Assembly: GCF_963675165.1 (NCBI RefSeq)
Contig: NC_087387.1
Location: 4,800,990-4,864,989 of the forward strand
DNA from: Halichondria panicea
Taxonomy: Eukaryota; Porifera; Demospongiae; Suberitida; Halichondriidae
Direction of reading: 5' to 3'
DNA: 64,000 nucleotides
The notes under the pieces were generated by a model. The model saw only the letters and a list, made by a program, of their open reading frames with translations, made no database searches and had not been told where the DNA came from. A program made the position numbers and the translations under genes. Of the stretch, positions 28,279-39,595 are shown piece by piece. Each line of letters starts with the position of its first letter. Position 1 is the stretch's first letter.

Positions 28279-28329
28279 GAAGAAAACATTACAGTAAAGT
28301 AAAACTCAAGTTGAAAATAAAGATCAACC

Positions 28330-31041
28330 ATGATATCCATGGGAATTACTATGCTTAAAGCAGCAGTACTTCTATTGTCAATAGCGACGGTCAGTAGTAA
28401 CTCTTCGCTTGAAAGTCATGACTACAAGCACCAATTCAACAACGACAAATCACCAGAATCGATACTCTACACCAACACCCCCTCAGGCTCTCGTCGAATA
28501 AGAGGGATGCGAGAAACAAGACATGCTGATTTTGTTTTGGGAGGTCTATTTCCAGCTCACACTTATTCCAGGAATGGTGAAGTCTGTGGTGACCCTGCTC
28601 ATATACCTTTGGTGGATGCAATGCTCTTTGCACTGGATAACGTTAACTCAGATCCAAATATTTTACCAAATATCACACTTGGGTACGACATCAGAGACAC
28701 CTGCTTCATTGAGCGAATTGGTTTGGACGAAGCAGCTGACTTGATTCTCACGGGCACACAGCATAGAGTTGAGAAGTACACAGCTGCTGGTAACGAGCAG
28801 ATAGGAGGAAACAAGACGACATCACCCTTAACTATCGGCCTAATTGGAGCAGCATCAAGTTCTGTATCAATCCCCATTGCAAGCCTTGGTCGATTGTTTA
28901 ATATCCCACAGATCAGCTATGCCTCTCAATCCTCCATCCTTGATAATCACGACCGGTACAGCTATTTCTATAGAACTATGCCTTCAAACTCACTGGAAGT
29001 ACAAGTGATCGTTGATCTGCTTCAACATTTTGAATGGACATACATTTCTATTTTGTACTCCAGAAACAGTTATGGCCAGTCTGGATTCAACAATCTTCAC
29101 AACCTCGCTGCTAAAAATGGGATATGCATTGATCTACATGAAGGTATTGAAGAGGCATTCAGTGCAACGGATTACAGAACTTTAGCAGAGAAGCTATCAC
29201 AATCAGCAGCAAATGTAGTTGTGTTTTACATGAATGAGCAAGAAGCGTATCGTTTATTGGATCAGCTGGTAACTGTTGCATCAAACCGTCGCTTCATTTG
29301 GGTCGCCAGTGGTGCATGGTATTACATAGCTGATAGACTACCCCCTCATATTGTCTCAGGTCTATTCAGCACATTGCCTCTTTTTAAACATGACAATCAC
29401 TTCTACGATTACTACTATGATCTCTTCCCAAACAATAACGAGCGAAATCCATGGTTTCCCGATACCCAATCAATTTTCAAAGATGTAGCTGCTGCTAACT
29501 GTACGACTAATTGCACTGAAGACACTCCTAACCCATTTCACAGATTGAAGATTATAGACATTTACACATCTGCAGTTATAGACGCAGTGTATGCTTTTGC
29601 CCATGCTCTTGAGAAATACCTTGATGAGAATTGCGAAGAGCCTTTAGTGTGGAACAAAAATGCAAAGACGTGTAATGGCCAGAAGACACTATTTAGTGGT
29701 TCAGGTCTGCTCCAATACATTGATAAAGTCAATTTCACTAGTCTAACTGGAAACCATATTACGTTCAACAGTGAGGGAAATATTAACTGTGCGTATTCCA
29801 TAATCAACTATCAGTCGGAAATTGATCAAAACCAGTCCATCCATAAATTTACTACAATTGGAACATGGGAGAACGGTTCTTTGGCTTTCGATTCTAGTAC
29901 TCCAGCACAATTTGGTTTGGATAATAATGGACAACCAATGTTTTCATCAGTTCAATCTCAATGCCAAAGCTGTGCTCCTGGACAATATGTGAGGAAGATC
30001 AATGCCTCCTGCTGTGGTCTTTGTGATGACTGCCTTGGTCAGATGTTTTCAAATAACTCTGAGGCTGCTCGGTGTCTTAACTGCTCCATGTATGGTGAGA
30101 TGTGGGGGAACAACCCCATTACTGGTAGTACTAGTTGTGTTGAGATGCCCCAAATATATTTGCAATTCACCCATCCATTTGCTGTCGTAGTCGCAATAGG
30201 GTCACTGATTGGTCTAGTACTCCTAGTAACAGCTTTCATTCTCCTGGTAATTTACTGGAATTCTCCAGTTATTAGGTCCTCTAGTCGTGAGTCTGTTGTT
30301 CTTGTTCTATTCGGTGCTGGGAGTAGCTTTGGAGCTAGTTTCATATATCTTGCTCCCCCGTTCTTGCCAATTTGTGCTCTGCAGCGAGTCTCATTGTGGT
30401 TTTGTTTCTCTCTAATGAATGGATCCCTTTTAATCAAAATGATTAGAATCACTAGAATCTTTGTTTTCCAGAAATCGAAAATGAATCAACACAAGTGTGC
30501 TCAACCTTACCAACAAGTCATTTTCTCTATACTGCTAGTGGCAGTTCAAATGGTCATTGTACTATGCTCAATCTTATTTGAGCACCCGAGAGTTTCACAT
30601 GAGATGCTACAGAATAACCTGAACTTAGATTCCTCCCCAGAAATCTTGCTTACTTGTCAGCCTGAGCCTCTCGTGGGGTTCATTGTATCAGTTATGTACG
30701 AAGCTGGGCTCATTGTAGCTACTGTCATACTGGGTACGTTGACATTTAAAAGTCCTGCCAACTTTAACGAGTCCAAATCGGTCTGTGTCTCGGCGTATAT
30801 CCTTCTATCAATTTGGACGATGTTCTTTGTTTCATACTTCTTCACTGAGTCGGCACAAAACGTCCAGAATGCTTTCATTGGGTTCACCAACACTCTAGGA
30901 GCATACACTATACTGGGGAGCGTCGTGGGACCCAGACTATTTACTGTAATTTTCATGAAGAAAAGAAACTCCAACCGTTTCAGCAGACGAGAGAAACACA
31001 GTGCTGATAAGAAAAGTGACAATTTGCCACCAGCACCGTAA
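28330..31041 (+). CDS. Class C G-protein-coupled receptor (mGluR/CaSR-like), intronless
   Basis: A single open frame of 903 residues. Residues 1-25 are a signal peptide (TMLKAAVLLLSIATVSS). About 65-530 form a bilobed periplasmic-binding-type ligand domain: FVLGGLFPAHTYSRNGEVCG near the start, GLIGAASSSVSIPIASLGRL with the S-S-x-S ligand-loop style, and PQISYASQSSILDN. About 540-605 form the nine-cysteine domain (CQSCAPGQYVRKINASCCGL onward). About 615-870 hold seven hydrophobic helices, followed by a basic tail RFSRREKHSADKKS. This fits metabotropic glutamate/calcium-sensing-type receptors rather than GABA-B, which lacks the nine-cysteine domain. The ligand is unknown. Class C genes are usually multi-exon, so the intronless form is notable. 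A TATA-like box lies about 50 bp upstream. Confidence 0.92.
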   Translation: MISMGITMLKAAVLLLSIATVSSNSSLESHDYKHQFNNDKSPESILYTNTPSGSRRIRGMRETRHADFVLGGLFPAHTYSRNGEVCGDPAHIPLVDAMLFALDNVNSDPNILPNITLGYDIRDTCFIERIGLDEAADLILTGTQHRVEKYTAAGNEQIGGNKTTSPLTIGLIGAASSSVSIPIASLGRLFNIPQISYASQSSILDNHDRYSYFYRTMPSNSLEVQVIVDLLQHFEWTYISILYSRNSYGQSGFNNLHNLAAKNGICIDLHEGIEEAFSATDYRTLAEKLSQSAANVVVFYMNEQEAYRLLDQLVTVASNRRFIWVASGAWYYIADRLPPHIVSGLFSTLPLFKHDNHFYDYYYDLFPNNNERNPWFPDTQSIFKDVAAANCTTNCTEDTPNPFHRLKIIDIYTSAVIDAVYAFAHALEKYLDENCEEPLVWNKNAKTCNGQKTLFSGSGLLQYIDKVNFTSLTGNHITFNSEGNINCAYSIINYQSEIDQNQSIHKFTTIGTWENGSLAFDSSTPAQFGLDNNGQPMFSSVQSQCQSCAPGQYVRKINASCCGLCDDCLGQMFSNNSEAARCLNCSMYGEMWGNNPITGSTSCVEMPQIYLQFTHPFAVVVAIGSLIGLVLLVTAFILLVIYWNSPVIRSSSRESVVLVLFGAGSSFGASFIYLAPPFLPICALQRVSLWFCFSLMNGSLLIKMIRITRIFVFQKSKMNQHKCAQPYQQVIFSILLVAVQMVIVLCSILFEHPRVSHEMLQNNLNLDSSPEILLTCQPEPLVGFIVSVMYEAGLIVATVILGTLTFKSPANFNESKSVCVSAYILLSIWTMFFVSYFFTESAQNVQNAFIGFTNTLGAYTILGSVVGPRLFTVIFMKKRNSNRFSRREKHSADKKSDNLPPAP

Positions 31042-31610
31042 AAACACAATGTCTTGAAATGAGCTGCTTGACAATTTCATGTTAATTTTTTTCAGTTTGA
31101 ATAGCGCTGTTCCCATAATTGCATGTGTGTATGTATCGTCACTCTCATAACATTATCAATGCTGTATCTGCACTCCCCTGATATAGTTTCTATTGTCGTA
31201 CGTATACATTGTACATGTACAGTAACACTAGTACTGGATAACATTTTCAATACACAGTTAAAAGAGTCTGGAGTACGGTCCAACTTGAAATCCGAAACCT
31301 TCCATGAAATCTCGAACGCTTTATAACGAAACCTGTGAAATCTCAAATGAAATCTTATAGACACTACACCTTTTTTAAAGAAAAAAGGGTGTGACTAGAG
31401 AAACATGCACATTAACGTCATACTGAAAGCTACATATTGCATGATGAGTCTGTGTTCAGATATTACACTTGTCTTACACTATTGCATGTGATAACACCAT
31501 CAGTTTACTTATACATGGTAGTTTTGCAACAGCATAGTCATGTCAAATAGCTGTGGTTGGGAATGGGGATTGTGGGGGTGGTTAATGATAATCATGACTG
31601 CATAAGATAC
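31042..31610. other. GPCR 3' flank, no gene seen
   Basis: AT-rich sequence with a short palindrome (ccttttttaaagaaaaaagg at about 31368-31387). The left boundary of the segmental duplication follows near 31612. Confidence 0.4.
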
Positions 31611-31683
31611 ACCCCCTCATGTGCACCAGATCTAGATCCTAAAATTATATTAATTTTGTGCACACTGTAAAGATCTACTTGCA

Positions 31684-34653
31684 ATGGGCAACAGACTGAT
31701 CACTGCTCCCGAGCTAGAGCAGTTTACAGTCACTACAGTTCACTTGACTGGACGTGTACTAGGAGCAGGTGCTTATGGCAGTGTGGTGGAGGTGGAGATA
31801 CCTGGAGCAAAGGTGGCTGCCAAGAAATTGCATCAACAACTTGTCAACCTAGGCTCTCCACTGCAGGTATATTTCATTTCATAAAGTTATATAGTTTAGC
31901 AATCAGTTAATTTATTTTCCTAAAGGTTGAGAAATGGGTGACTGATTTTGTGGAAGAGTGTAAGCTGATGAGCCAGCTCCGTCACCCTCATATAGTACAG
32001 TTCCTGGGGGTGTGCTATCTTCCTGGATCTCAACTCCCCGTCCTACTGATGGAGAAGTTACAAACCAGCCTCGACAACCTTCTGGAAACCAGCCCCAACA
32101 TTCCTATTGACCTCAAAGTGCACCTTCTGACGGGGACTGGCCGAGGGGTGGTCTATCTGCACAGCCGCACTCCACCCATTGCCCATCGTGATCTGACAGC
32201 CAGAAACATTCTAGTTGATGACAGTCTCAATGCAAAAATAGCAGATTTGGGCGTTTCAAAGATTGTGAACATTCAGCCTGGCCAACTAGCTGCTACGATG
32301 ACGCAAGCCCCAGGTAATAATCTGTACATGCCACCAGAGGCAATCCAAGAGGAAGGAGCTGCACGATACAATACAGCCATAGACATCTTCTCCTTTGGTG
32401 TGGTATCTCTGTTCACACTGACACAAACCTTCCCTAAAGACCTCAAACCTGCAACATATCATGATCCCGTTGTAAAAATGATTGTTGGCCGATCAGAAAT
32501 CGAACGCCGTGAAAATTACATCGTGCCTATGAAAGCAGCTCTTGGTGCGACCCACCCCCTAGTCCAGTTGACCCTCGATTGTCTGGAGTACCTTCCTGAA
32601 AATCGACCATCTGCTGCAGTGGTGTTGAGACGATTGGAGGAGGTTGGAACAACACTCCCTCGGAACTTCACTCAAAGCAAGCTGGAACTGGTTCAGCAAA
32701 ACAGTGAGCTTCAAGATGTGAATGATCACCTGAAACGACAAAGCACTGGCAATGAACGAGAACTGAAACAACGAAATGAAGCACAGATACAAATCATTGA
32801 GCAATTACAATCGACGAATGACCATCTCGACTCTGAAACAAAGGAGCAAGCGCAATTGATCACTGCCTTACAAGAACAACTCCGAGTCCGATACAAGGAG
32901 ACACAAGCAAATAAAACCACAACTCCGAAAGAGACCATCCAACAACGGGAGAAAGCGGTTAACAAACCTCGACAATTAGAAAGTAAAGGGACTCAACCAG
33001 CAACCTCACCAAGACACAAGGTAAATTAACAAGTAATTATGTAATTAACAATGTTTAGGCCAAGCAAAGTCAATTTGTAGTTTCTCAGGCTATTATTCCT
33101 AAAATAGCAAGGCATTTATTAATGATAATGATTTCATATAATTTTAATTGAAAACACACCCCTAACTTCCTCAATAAGCGGAAGTGCATAATTTTTACTT
33201 ATTAATTTTAGTCATAATTATATTCATAACCAAAAAACCATACAAATTTATCCTTTTCTTTTTTTTAGTGCCTTTAATTTGAGGTCACGTGATATTTAAC
33301 GTAAAGCTGCCAATTTCCAAGCGTGAGGGCCTGAGAAACTACAAATTGACTTTGCATGGCCTTATTACCTCAGTCTACAGTGCATGCATGCATGGTTGAG
33401 TGTCTATAGAATGTTACAATGTTCTTGAATTACATGATAATCCCAAGAGAGCACATGAATGTGATGATGTGTGTGTATATGGTGATGTCTCAGGATGTTA
33501 CCTCACAACCACAGTGACAACAGATGACTTGGCTGTATAATATGATTCAATATGACGTCGTAATGATGCCTATCACAAACATGTGAAATGAATCCATAAC
33601 TATAATTGGTTTATAAGCACAAAAGCAAGCATAAACAATCTCTGCACTGCTCTCTTAATATTATTGTGATGACTTTAAACTTCCTTTTTTATATAGGGTT
33701 CTCCACCAGCAGTGCTATCAACTCTCATCTGGAAGAAATGCAAAAATTCTCCGCAAGTGGTCAGTACACGATTTGTTGCCAACAACAACAAGCTGTACAC
33801 TATAGGCAAGATAGGTGACCCCCAGGCTCTGCACGAGTACGCACCTGATCAAGATGAATGGATTGCACTTCTCAGCCCCCCCATTGAAAATTTCACCATA
33901 GCAACCCTGAAGGGCACTTTACTAGCAGTGCCAGTACTAGACATTTCGTGTACCGAGGCTGATTCAGAAGCTTCTATCTTCAAATTGGTTGAATATGATC
34001 ATGAAGAGCTATCATTCAAAAGGCATCAATGGATTTTGTCTGACTTCACTTTGCCACGAAATGCAACCCAATCACATCCTGCTATAGTGGAATACAGTAA
34101 CTACCTTATCGTTGCTTGTGGGCAAACAGATGACCCCTTTGCTATTCATGCTAGTATTGAGGACGTCTATAGCCACTCCAACATTAAACTATGGATTCTT
34201 CAGGCTACGAATAACACATGGATTAGTACTACATGCCCAATTCTAGGCTCTAATTTCAGCACAATGCTAATTGTTTGCGACCATCTGTATGTAGTAGGAA
34301 TCGATCGGGAGGTATTTAAAGCACACGTACCTTCTCTTATATCGCGATCTGTTTCTCATGGGAAACGTATGTGGGAAAAGGTCCCAAGTATGCCAAGTTT
34401 TATGTCGTCTCTTGTAACCGTTGGCAACAGCGTGTTGGCTGTGGGGGGCACTAAAGATGTTGAGTTTGGATGGGGGGGTATTCCTGCTACTAGTATTCAT
34501 TCGTATGACCCAGCCTTGAAACGATGGACGAAGAGAGGCATCCTTCCTGAAAAAATTTACCACTACTCTTGTATCAAACTATCCGGCAAATTGTATGTAT
34601 TTGGTTTAGCTTCTGACGCACAAACCACTGTGATGTATCAGAGTATTCTGTGA
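31684..34653 (+). CDS. Kinase / coiled-coil / Kelch-like fusion protein, left copy
   Basis: Three exons, 31684-31866, 31926-33020 and 33697-34653, give 744 residues. About 20-300 form a protein kinase domain: glycine loop GAGAYGSV, Lys in VAAKKLH, HRDLTARN catalytic loop, and a DLG in place of DFG (KIADLGVSK), with MPPEAIQ as the APE-like motif. The loop is tyrosine-kinase-like, while the overall fold is closer to the TKL group. About 310-405 is a coiled coil rich in Q/E/L (LKQRNEAQIQIIEQLQST). About 430-744 is a Kelch-like propeller with repeated LYTIG / LYVVG / LAVGG / LYVFG and a W about 15-20 residues on. No signal peptide or membrane helix, so a cytoplasmic kinase with a propeller docking module is inferred. 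Substrates are unknown. A near-identical copy lies at 48443-52166. Confidence 0.87.
33056..33363. mobile_element. MITE in the left-copy kinase-Kelch intron 2
   Basis: The ends ggccaagcaaagtcaatttg and caaattgactttgcatggcc are inverted over about 34 bp, flanked by tta-type duplicated bases. The partner intron at 49754-51194 lacks it, so it arrived after the segmental duplication or was lost there. Confidence 0.8.
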
Positions 34654-36222
34654 AACATTAACATCATTTTATTACTTATAATAGCTGCATATAATTATAC
34701 CAATTTGTCAATGATCTTAAAACGTTTCACTGTAAACTGCATACTGCACGAAAATAATAGCTGAAACAGCTTGTTATAAAGACGGCTTTCCCCTTAATTA
34801 ATGGCAGTATAATTTATACTGTAATAACCCCGATCAAAGAGACCATTCGTGCCTCCCTTAAAGAACATTATTTGTGCCGACCATAAGTCCCAAAATGCAC
34901 TACCGGCGATATCAAAACACTGAAACTGTTAGTTTAACTGTCGATTCATTACTATAAGTGACACATGTGTTTTTCTAATTATGTGTCAGACTATTTCGTG
35001 AAATTTTTATCCTGGACTGACATAATATTGACCATACTAAAAAAATTATCTTTAACACTGATCCTCATTTAATTTGGTTATGTGAGATGAAACAGTTTGA
35101 CAAAAAATAGTTATAACGTTTTACTGTCAGTGGTAAGCATTACTCTTTTGCATTTGATAATTTTCAGCCTGATAGAACAAATTAATAGTAAACTAAACAA
35201 CTTCTAGTAATTGAATTCAATGTCTGCTACTCCTTGATTGTGCATGATAGTGTCACCACCCTGAAGGGGTGTGGTCATCTGGGAGTACGAGCTCCTGAGG
35301 GCAGGGGTGGTGAAGTCGTTGCTAGAAGTAAACGTAGAGAACTCAGAGCCTTGAGCTAAATCGGGAACGTAGGTAGGTTTGATTCGCTTTTGTCTCTGAG
35401 CGGAGGTCTCTTGGAAGGAGAGAGCATCATTACTGGCTGAGGCACCCTCCACAAAACCAGGGGGACTGCATGGTGCATCGGTGGTAGAAATGATTAATAA
35501 AGGTAATGTGCATGCATGTCTATATACACAAATTAAGTAACATCTTCATGGAAGAGCAAGAGATGTGTCATCATACATACACATAATAGTGTATGTGTAT
35601 ATGCCCATGCAATGATTAGGTTATTAATTCATTATGGCACTGTGGCTACTTAACAACGTCTGAGGGTGCCTATTCAGAAAAAAGTTACAGTAACAACTTA
35701 CCGTGTCTTGCTGATCCTGGATATCCTGACGATAAACACACAACAAATTATGAGCAGGGTGAGAATGAGTAACAAGGCAACACCACCTCCCACCGCTGAC
35801 ACGGCGATAATCTCTATCATACTTAATTGAACCCTCAGATTCACCACTAGGCGTTTGTTCAGTTGCTTGTGTACCTGTGGTTGGTCTAGTCCCATTGTCT
35901 GACGGGTTCATACAGTCACTCTGAATATCAAATTCAACTTCACAATACGAAGCAATTCTTATTCTCACTGATTGTACTACAAGTGAGGGACTAGTGGAGA
36001 TCCAGTCTTGTAGAATAGCAATAAGTTGAGTACAGTTTTCACCGTTAGTGACATCAAGTGTTGCTCTGTAAACGGCTACATTGCTTGTGGTGCAGTCGAG
36101 TTGGGCGTTAGTGATTTGAGAGGATAGTAGCATACAGTCGTCTCCACACTCATTATTGACGGTGGTTAGAACGCCAGCTGTTAGGTCTGATATTTTGGCT
36201 TGTGGTTCGGCAGTCTCTGTGT

Positions 36223-36241
36223 GTGTGTGTGGGTGTGTGTG
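36223..36241. repeat. (GT)n run at the transmembrane-exon acceptor, left copy
   Basis: Short interrupted GT run, equivalent to 53550-53576 in the right copy. Its complement (CA)n occupies the polypyrimidine position of the intron on the minus strand. Confidence 0.7.
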
Positions 36242-36275
36242 AAAGTGTCGTACTTTAATAGCGCGAAGTACCCCA

Positions 36276-37015
36276 GGGGCGGATCCAGGGGGTGGTTTTG
36301 AGGGGCTGAAGCCCCCCCCTTTTGAAAAAACTACCTATGTATTGCTAGTCTGAGGTTACAACAATTTTGCCACCAACCTTGTTACTTATACATCTGCATG
36401 TAGACTCACTGACTTAAGAGATGCTAGACAATAGCCAGGCCAGGTCTAGCTACTAAGAGTATAAAAGATCTAGGCTACCTAGCTTGACCTAGCCATCTCT
36501 CCTACATCTATGACCTAGCTAGCTAGACTTACGTACTAATTTATAGGTCAACTATTGTTGTTGCTGAGTCAGCTCCTTGTGGAAGGAGGCTATTGTGCAT
36601 GCTGCTGAGCTGCAACACATGGAGCAGATCTCAGACTGTTTCAGCTAGTTGCAAGGAAGCAGCCTTACCTCCTCTCACTCTCAGTGCAGTCTGAGTATAG
36701 GCATTGTGATTCTTTCATGTACCAAGAGTGCATGAATGTGCATGTAACATACAGTATACAATCCTTTGTTGATGAGAACGAGTTTTTTGTATTAACTTTT
36801 TCGTATTCAGTATTCACTTATTAATATGAAAGTTCCAAGGTCAAATTGTGAGCAAAAAGCAAAAAGCAAAAAAGCAAAAAAGTTCACCTCCGGTGAGGCG
36901 GGAGGGGAATGCTCCCCCTCCCGTACCCACCCCCTAGGTGGCTCTGCCACCCTCGTACGGGGCTTCGCCCCTTTCTACTAGCCCCCCCTTTCATTTTTCC
37001 TGGATCCGCCCCTGT
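36276..37015. mobile_element. hAT-like non-autonomous element with proven empty site
   Basis: The ends caggggcggatccagg and cctggatccgcccctg are inverted repeats bounding about 740 bp. The outer sequence repeats tacccc on both sides. The paralogous locus at about 53600-53612 reads straight through (gcgaagtacccccatgcac), giving a clean empty site. The interior has GC-rich stems near 36890-36980 but no transposase. Confidence 0.85.
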
Positions 37016-38670
37016 ACCCCCATGCACACTAGGCAGATAATTATATTTGATTAATGATAAGCAATGCAAAAGAAACCTACAAACCACTGTGAACATGTAA
37101 CAATGCTCTCCAATACCAGCTGGAAGTCGCTTGAGCATGGAGGAGCTGATAAATAAGAAATAAGCACATTAGCCGTGTATCAAACAATTATTTTTGTACA
37201 GTGTAGGTTACGTATAGCGTTGACGTTTATATTTATAGGATACATACATTGTTCAATACACGACCAATGCATTTTATTCTCCTTACCTTCGCAGGAAAAG
37301 CCATCCCCCTCGAAGCCAGGTCTGCATACACATGTGAAGCTGCCCTCCGTGTCTGTACAGATAGCTCTCTGGTGGCAACTGTGACTAGCCTCTGAGCACT
37401 CATCAATGTCTGTAGTGAAAACAGAGAAGATAAGTGTGGCAATGAAGGGTAGTCTCAGTAGCATGATACTAGCAGGCCATCTCTTTTAAAGCTATGCATG
37501 CACTAGCTGTTGGTCTGCCAAAAAGTGACTAACAAAAACAGATTTCACTGTACAAACAGATTTCACTGAACAATGTTGCAGTACAAATCAGTTACTTTGA
37601 CAGTCCAATCCTCCTCCCTTGTAGCCTGGTCTGCAGACACATGAGTGACCCCCCTCAGTATTGATACAGTTAGCATTCTCATCGCAATTGCCGCTGCCAC
37701 GAGCACACTCATCAACATCTGCATGACAGAGTTACAAACAATCATAGCTAGCTACGTAAAAGATATGGTTATAGAAAGATCAACTGTCAAAAATGTGATA
37801 AAGAATGGTCTACACAGTTAAATGCTCCTTCCCTTTATGTGCTCCTGCTTTAACTGATACCAACACTTACAGCTACTATGTGAAACTCACCAACACAGGT
37901 CAATCCGTCTCCTTGGAATCCCCTCAGGCACTCACAGCCATACTGTAACTTGCCCACTCGTACACAGCTGGCCCGAGGATGACACTCATCACACACCGCA
38001 AACACGTCTGTAAACAAAACAGTCATCTTATACAATTAGCTATATAGTAACACTTTTTTATGATGTATGTATAATTATATAGAGCGATCGAAACCTTCTG
38101 GTTATAAACAATCTTTGCTATGATACCTACCTTATGTATAGCGGGTGATTTTGTATTACTTTCGTATAGTTATAATAGTAACGTAGAACCTATTGTGGTA
38201 GAATAATTTCGCAGTTTTAATATTCGGATGATGCACTGTACTATATACAATACGAAAATACAAAATTTACTGTGCTCTTTCAGTCAATGACCAAACTCAC
38301 TCTGGCAGGTTGGCTGACTACTGGTCCACAATCCGACTGAGTTGCAAGTTCTGTTCACCTCACCGACCAAGTTAAACCCGGTGTCACACTGGTAACTCAC
38401 TGTCCCCAATTTGTATACCGTTCAGGAAAATCTGACCATTCATCGGACTCTCCAGCGAAACACACTCCTCATGCATTTGATGCTACATCGTAGAATGCGA
38501 ATAAGAATGCCGTTTATTAAATGTTCGCTTCCTACACTACCTGTATATGCTAGACAATGCTTCTTAATTAAATTGACGATTCGTGACATTCAATCATTAC
38601 CTAGATTTAACAATTCCTTTTTCCCATGTGCTGTTTCAACAATTATTACTCAAAAGCCTTACCTATGAAT

Positions 38671-38863
38671 TAGCCTCGATCCCAAGACAATTAAAAAGGC
38701 CTTGGATTCGAGGCTAATAGTGCGTAGCGAGGTTGCACTCCAGTGTATTTAATAATGATGTCATTGGAATGGCAGCCATTTTGAGGTACCAGCAGCAGAC
38801 TTTTACGTACAAGGAGGCGACCTAGCGTTCAATTAGAGACGGATCGGCCTGGGATCGAGGCTA
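38671..38863. mobile_element. TAGCCTCGA-family short element
   Basis: The ends tagcctcgatccca and tgggatcgaggcta are inverted, with a second internal copy of the end near 38695-38710. Same family as 43601-44714, 49828-50927 and 60452-61033. Target duplication is not clear here. Confidence 0.65.
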
Positions 38864-39237
38864 ACAATGAACAGGATTTGGCTAGTATTTAGCACCAAAA
38901 GATACCCTTTGTAGAAGGTTATTTATCTTCAAAACAAGACCAAGGTGGCAAGAAGAAGTACCTGAACAAGCTAGATATCATTATTGGGCTAGATCCTTCA
39001 AAATGCGGCTGAAAACAAGGAGTGAAAAGATGGCTCTGTACTAGTGGAAATGTGCACATTGCAATGACATAGAGTTATTTTCAAGTTTATGTGCGTCAGC
39101 TATATTTAGCTATATGATTTTATGACATGTGTGTGCAAGTATGAACTGAATTGAACATTCTATGAAAAAGTTGGTACGTTTGGTACCCCAAAATGGCGGC
39201 TATCATTGAATTATCAAAGTGTGACGTCATATCACAC

Positions 39238-39550
39238 TGTAGTAATGTGCATATTGTTTACTTTTAGTTGTGTTAATTAACTCATGTCCTGTGGTTAACT
39301 TTACTTCCTGTATTGTACTTTTCTGTTATTGTGGTTTCTGTTCGTTAGTAGGTTCTTTCTGTATAGTTGTTCTTTGTTCCCTTTGTGCCTAGCTATAGGG
39401 GCCCGCTCCAGGCGGCTCTTTGTGTATGGGAGCCTCTGCTCCACTGCCTTTTGTCTTGTACATACTTATACCTTTGTTCTTGTGCATTTTATCAGTTTTT
39501 GAATACGATTTCACTAAACTCAAATGTCTGCATGAACCTGCGACATAACA
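39238..39550 (+). repeat. 5' LTR
   Basis: Starts tgtagtaatgtgc and ends gcgacataaca, with TG...CA ends. Nearly identical to 42631-42943. Confidence 0.93.
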
Positions 39551-39595
39551 ATTGGCGACGAGGATGGGATCGGCAACCAAACCAAGTACTACCCC

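Larger units (their letters stand above)
35204..38482 (-). pseudogene. 5'-truncated and decayed copy of the CCP/EGF/Calx-beta receptor
   Basis: This is the left duplicate of receptor exons 14 and 16-21 of the gene at 52524-62327. Recognisable parts: cytoplasmic tail 35204-35465, transmembrane exon about 35702-36220, three EGF exons about 37289-37411, 37588-37722 and 37893-38008, and one CCP exon about 38313-38482. No signal peptide and no other CCP exons exist upstream. The exon equivalent to 54895-55071 is deleted precisely near 38132. A 2-bp loss near 38400 shifts the CCP frame. Another 2-bp loss near 35836 shifts the frame just before the transmembrane helix. A 9-bp in-frame loss also exists near 35932. 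The hAT-like element 36276-37015 interrupts an intron. Confidence 0.85.
31612..38548. repeat. Segmental duplication, left copy (partner 48387-55557)
   Basis: From the shared phrase ctcatgtgcaccagat (31612) to about 38548 the sequence matches 48387-55557 in the same orientation, including introns and intergenic DNA. The offset is about 16.8 kb. Coding identity is high. Copy-specific insertions: a MITE at 33056-33363 and an hAT-like element at 36276-37015 here, and a 1.1-kb element at 49828-50927 in the partner. This copy also lacks the receptor exon matching 54895-55071. Confidence 0.93.
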
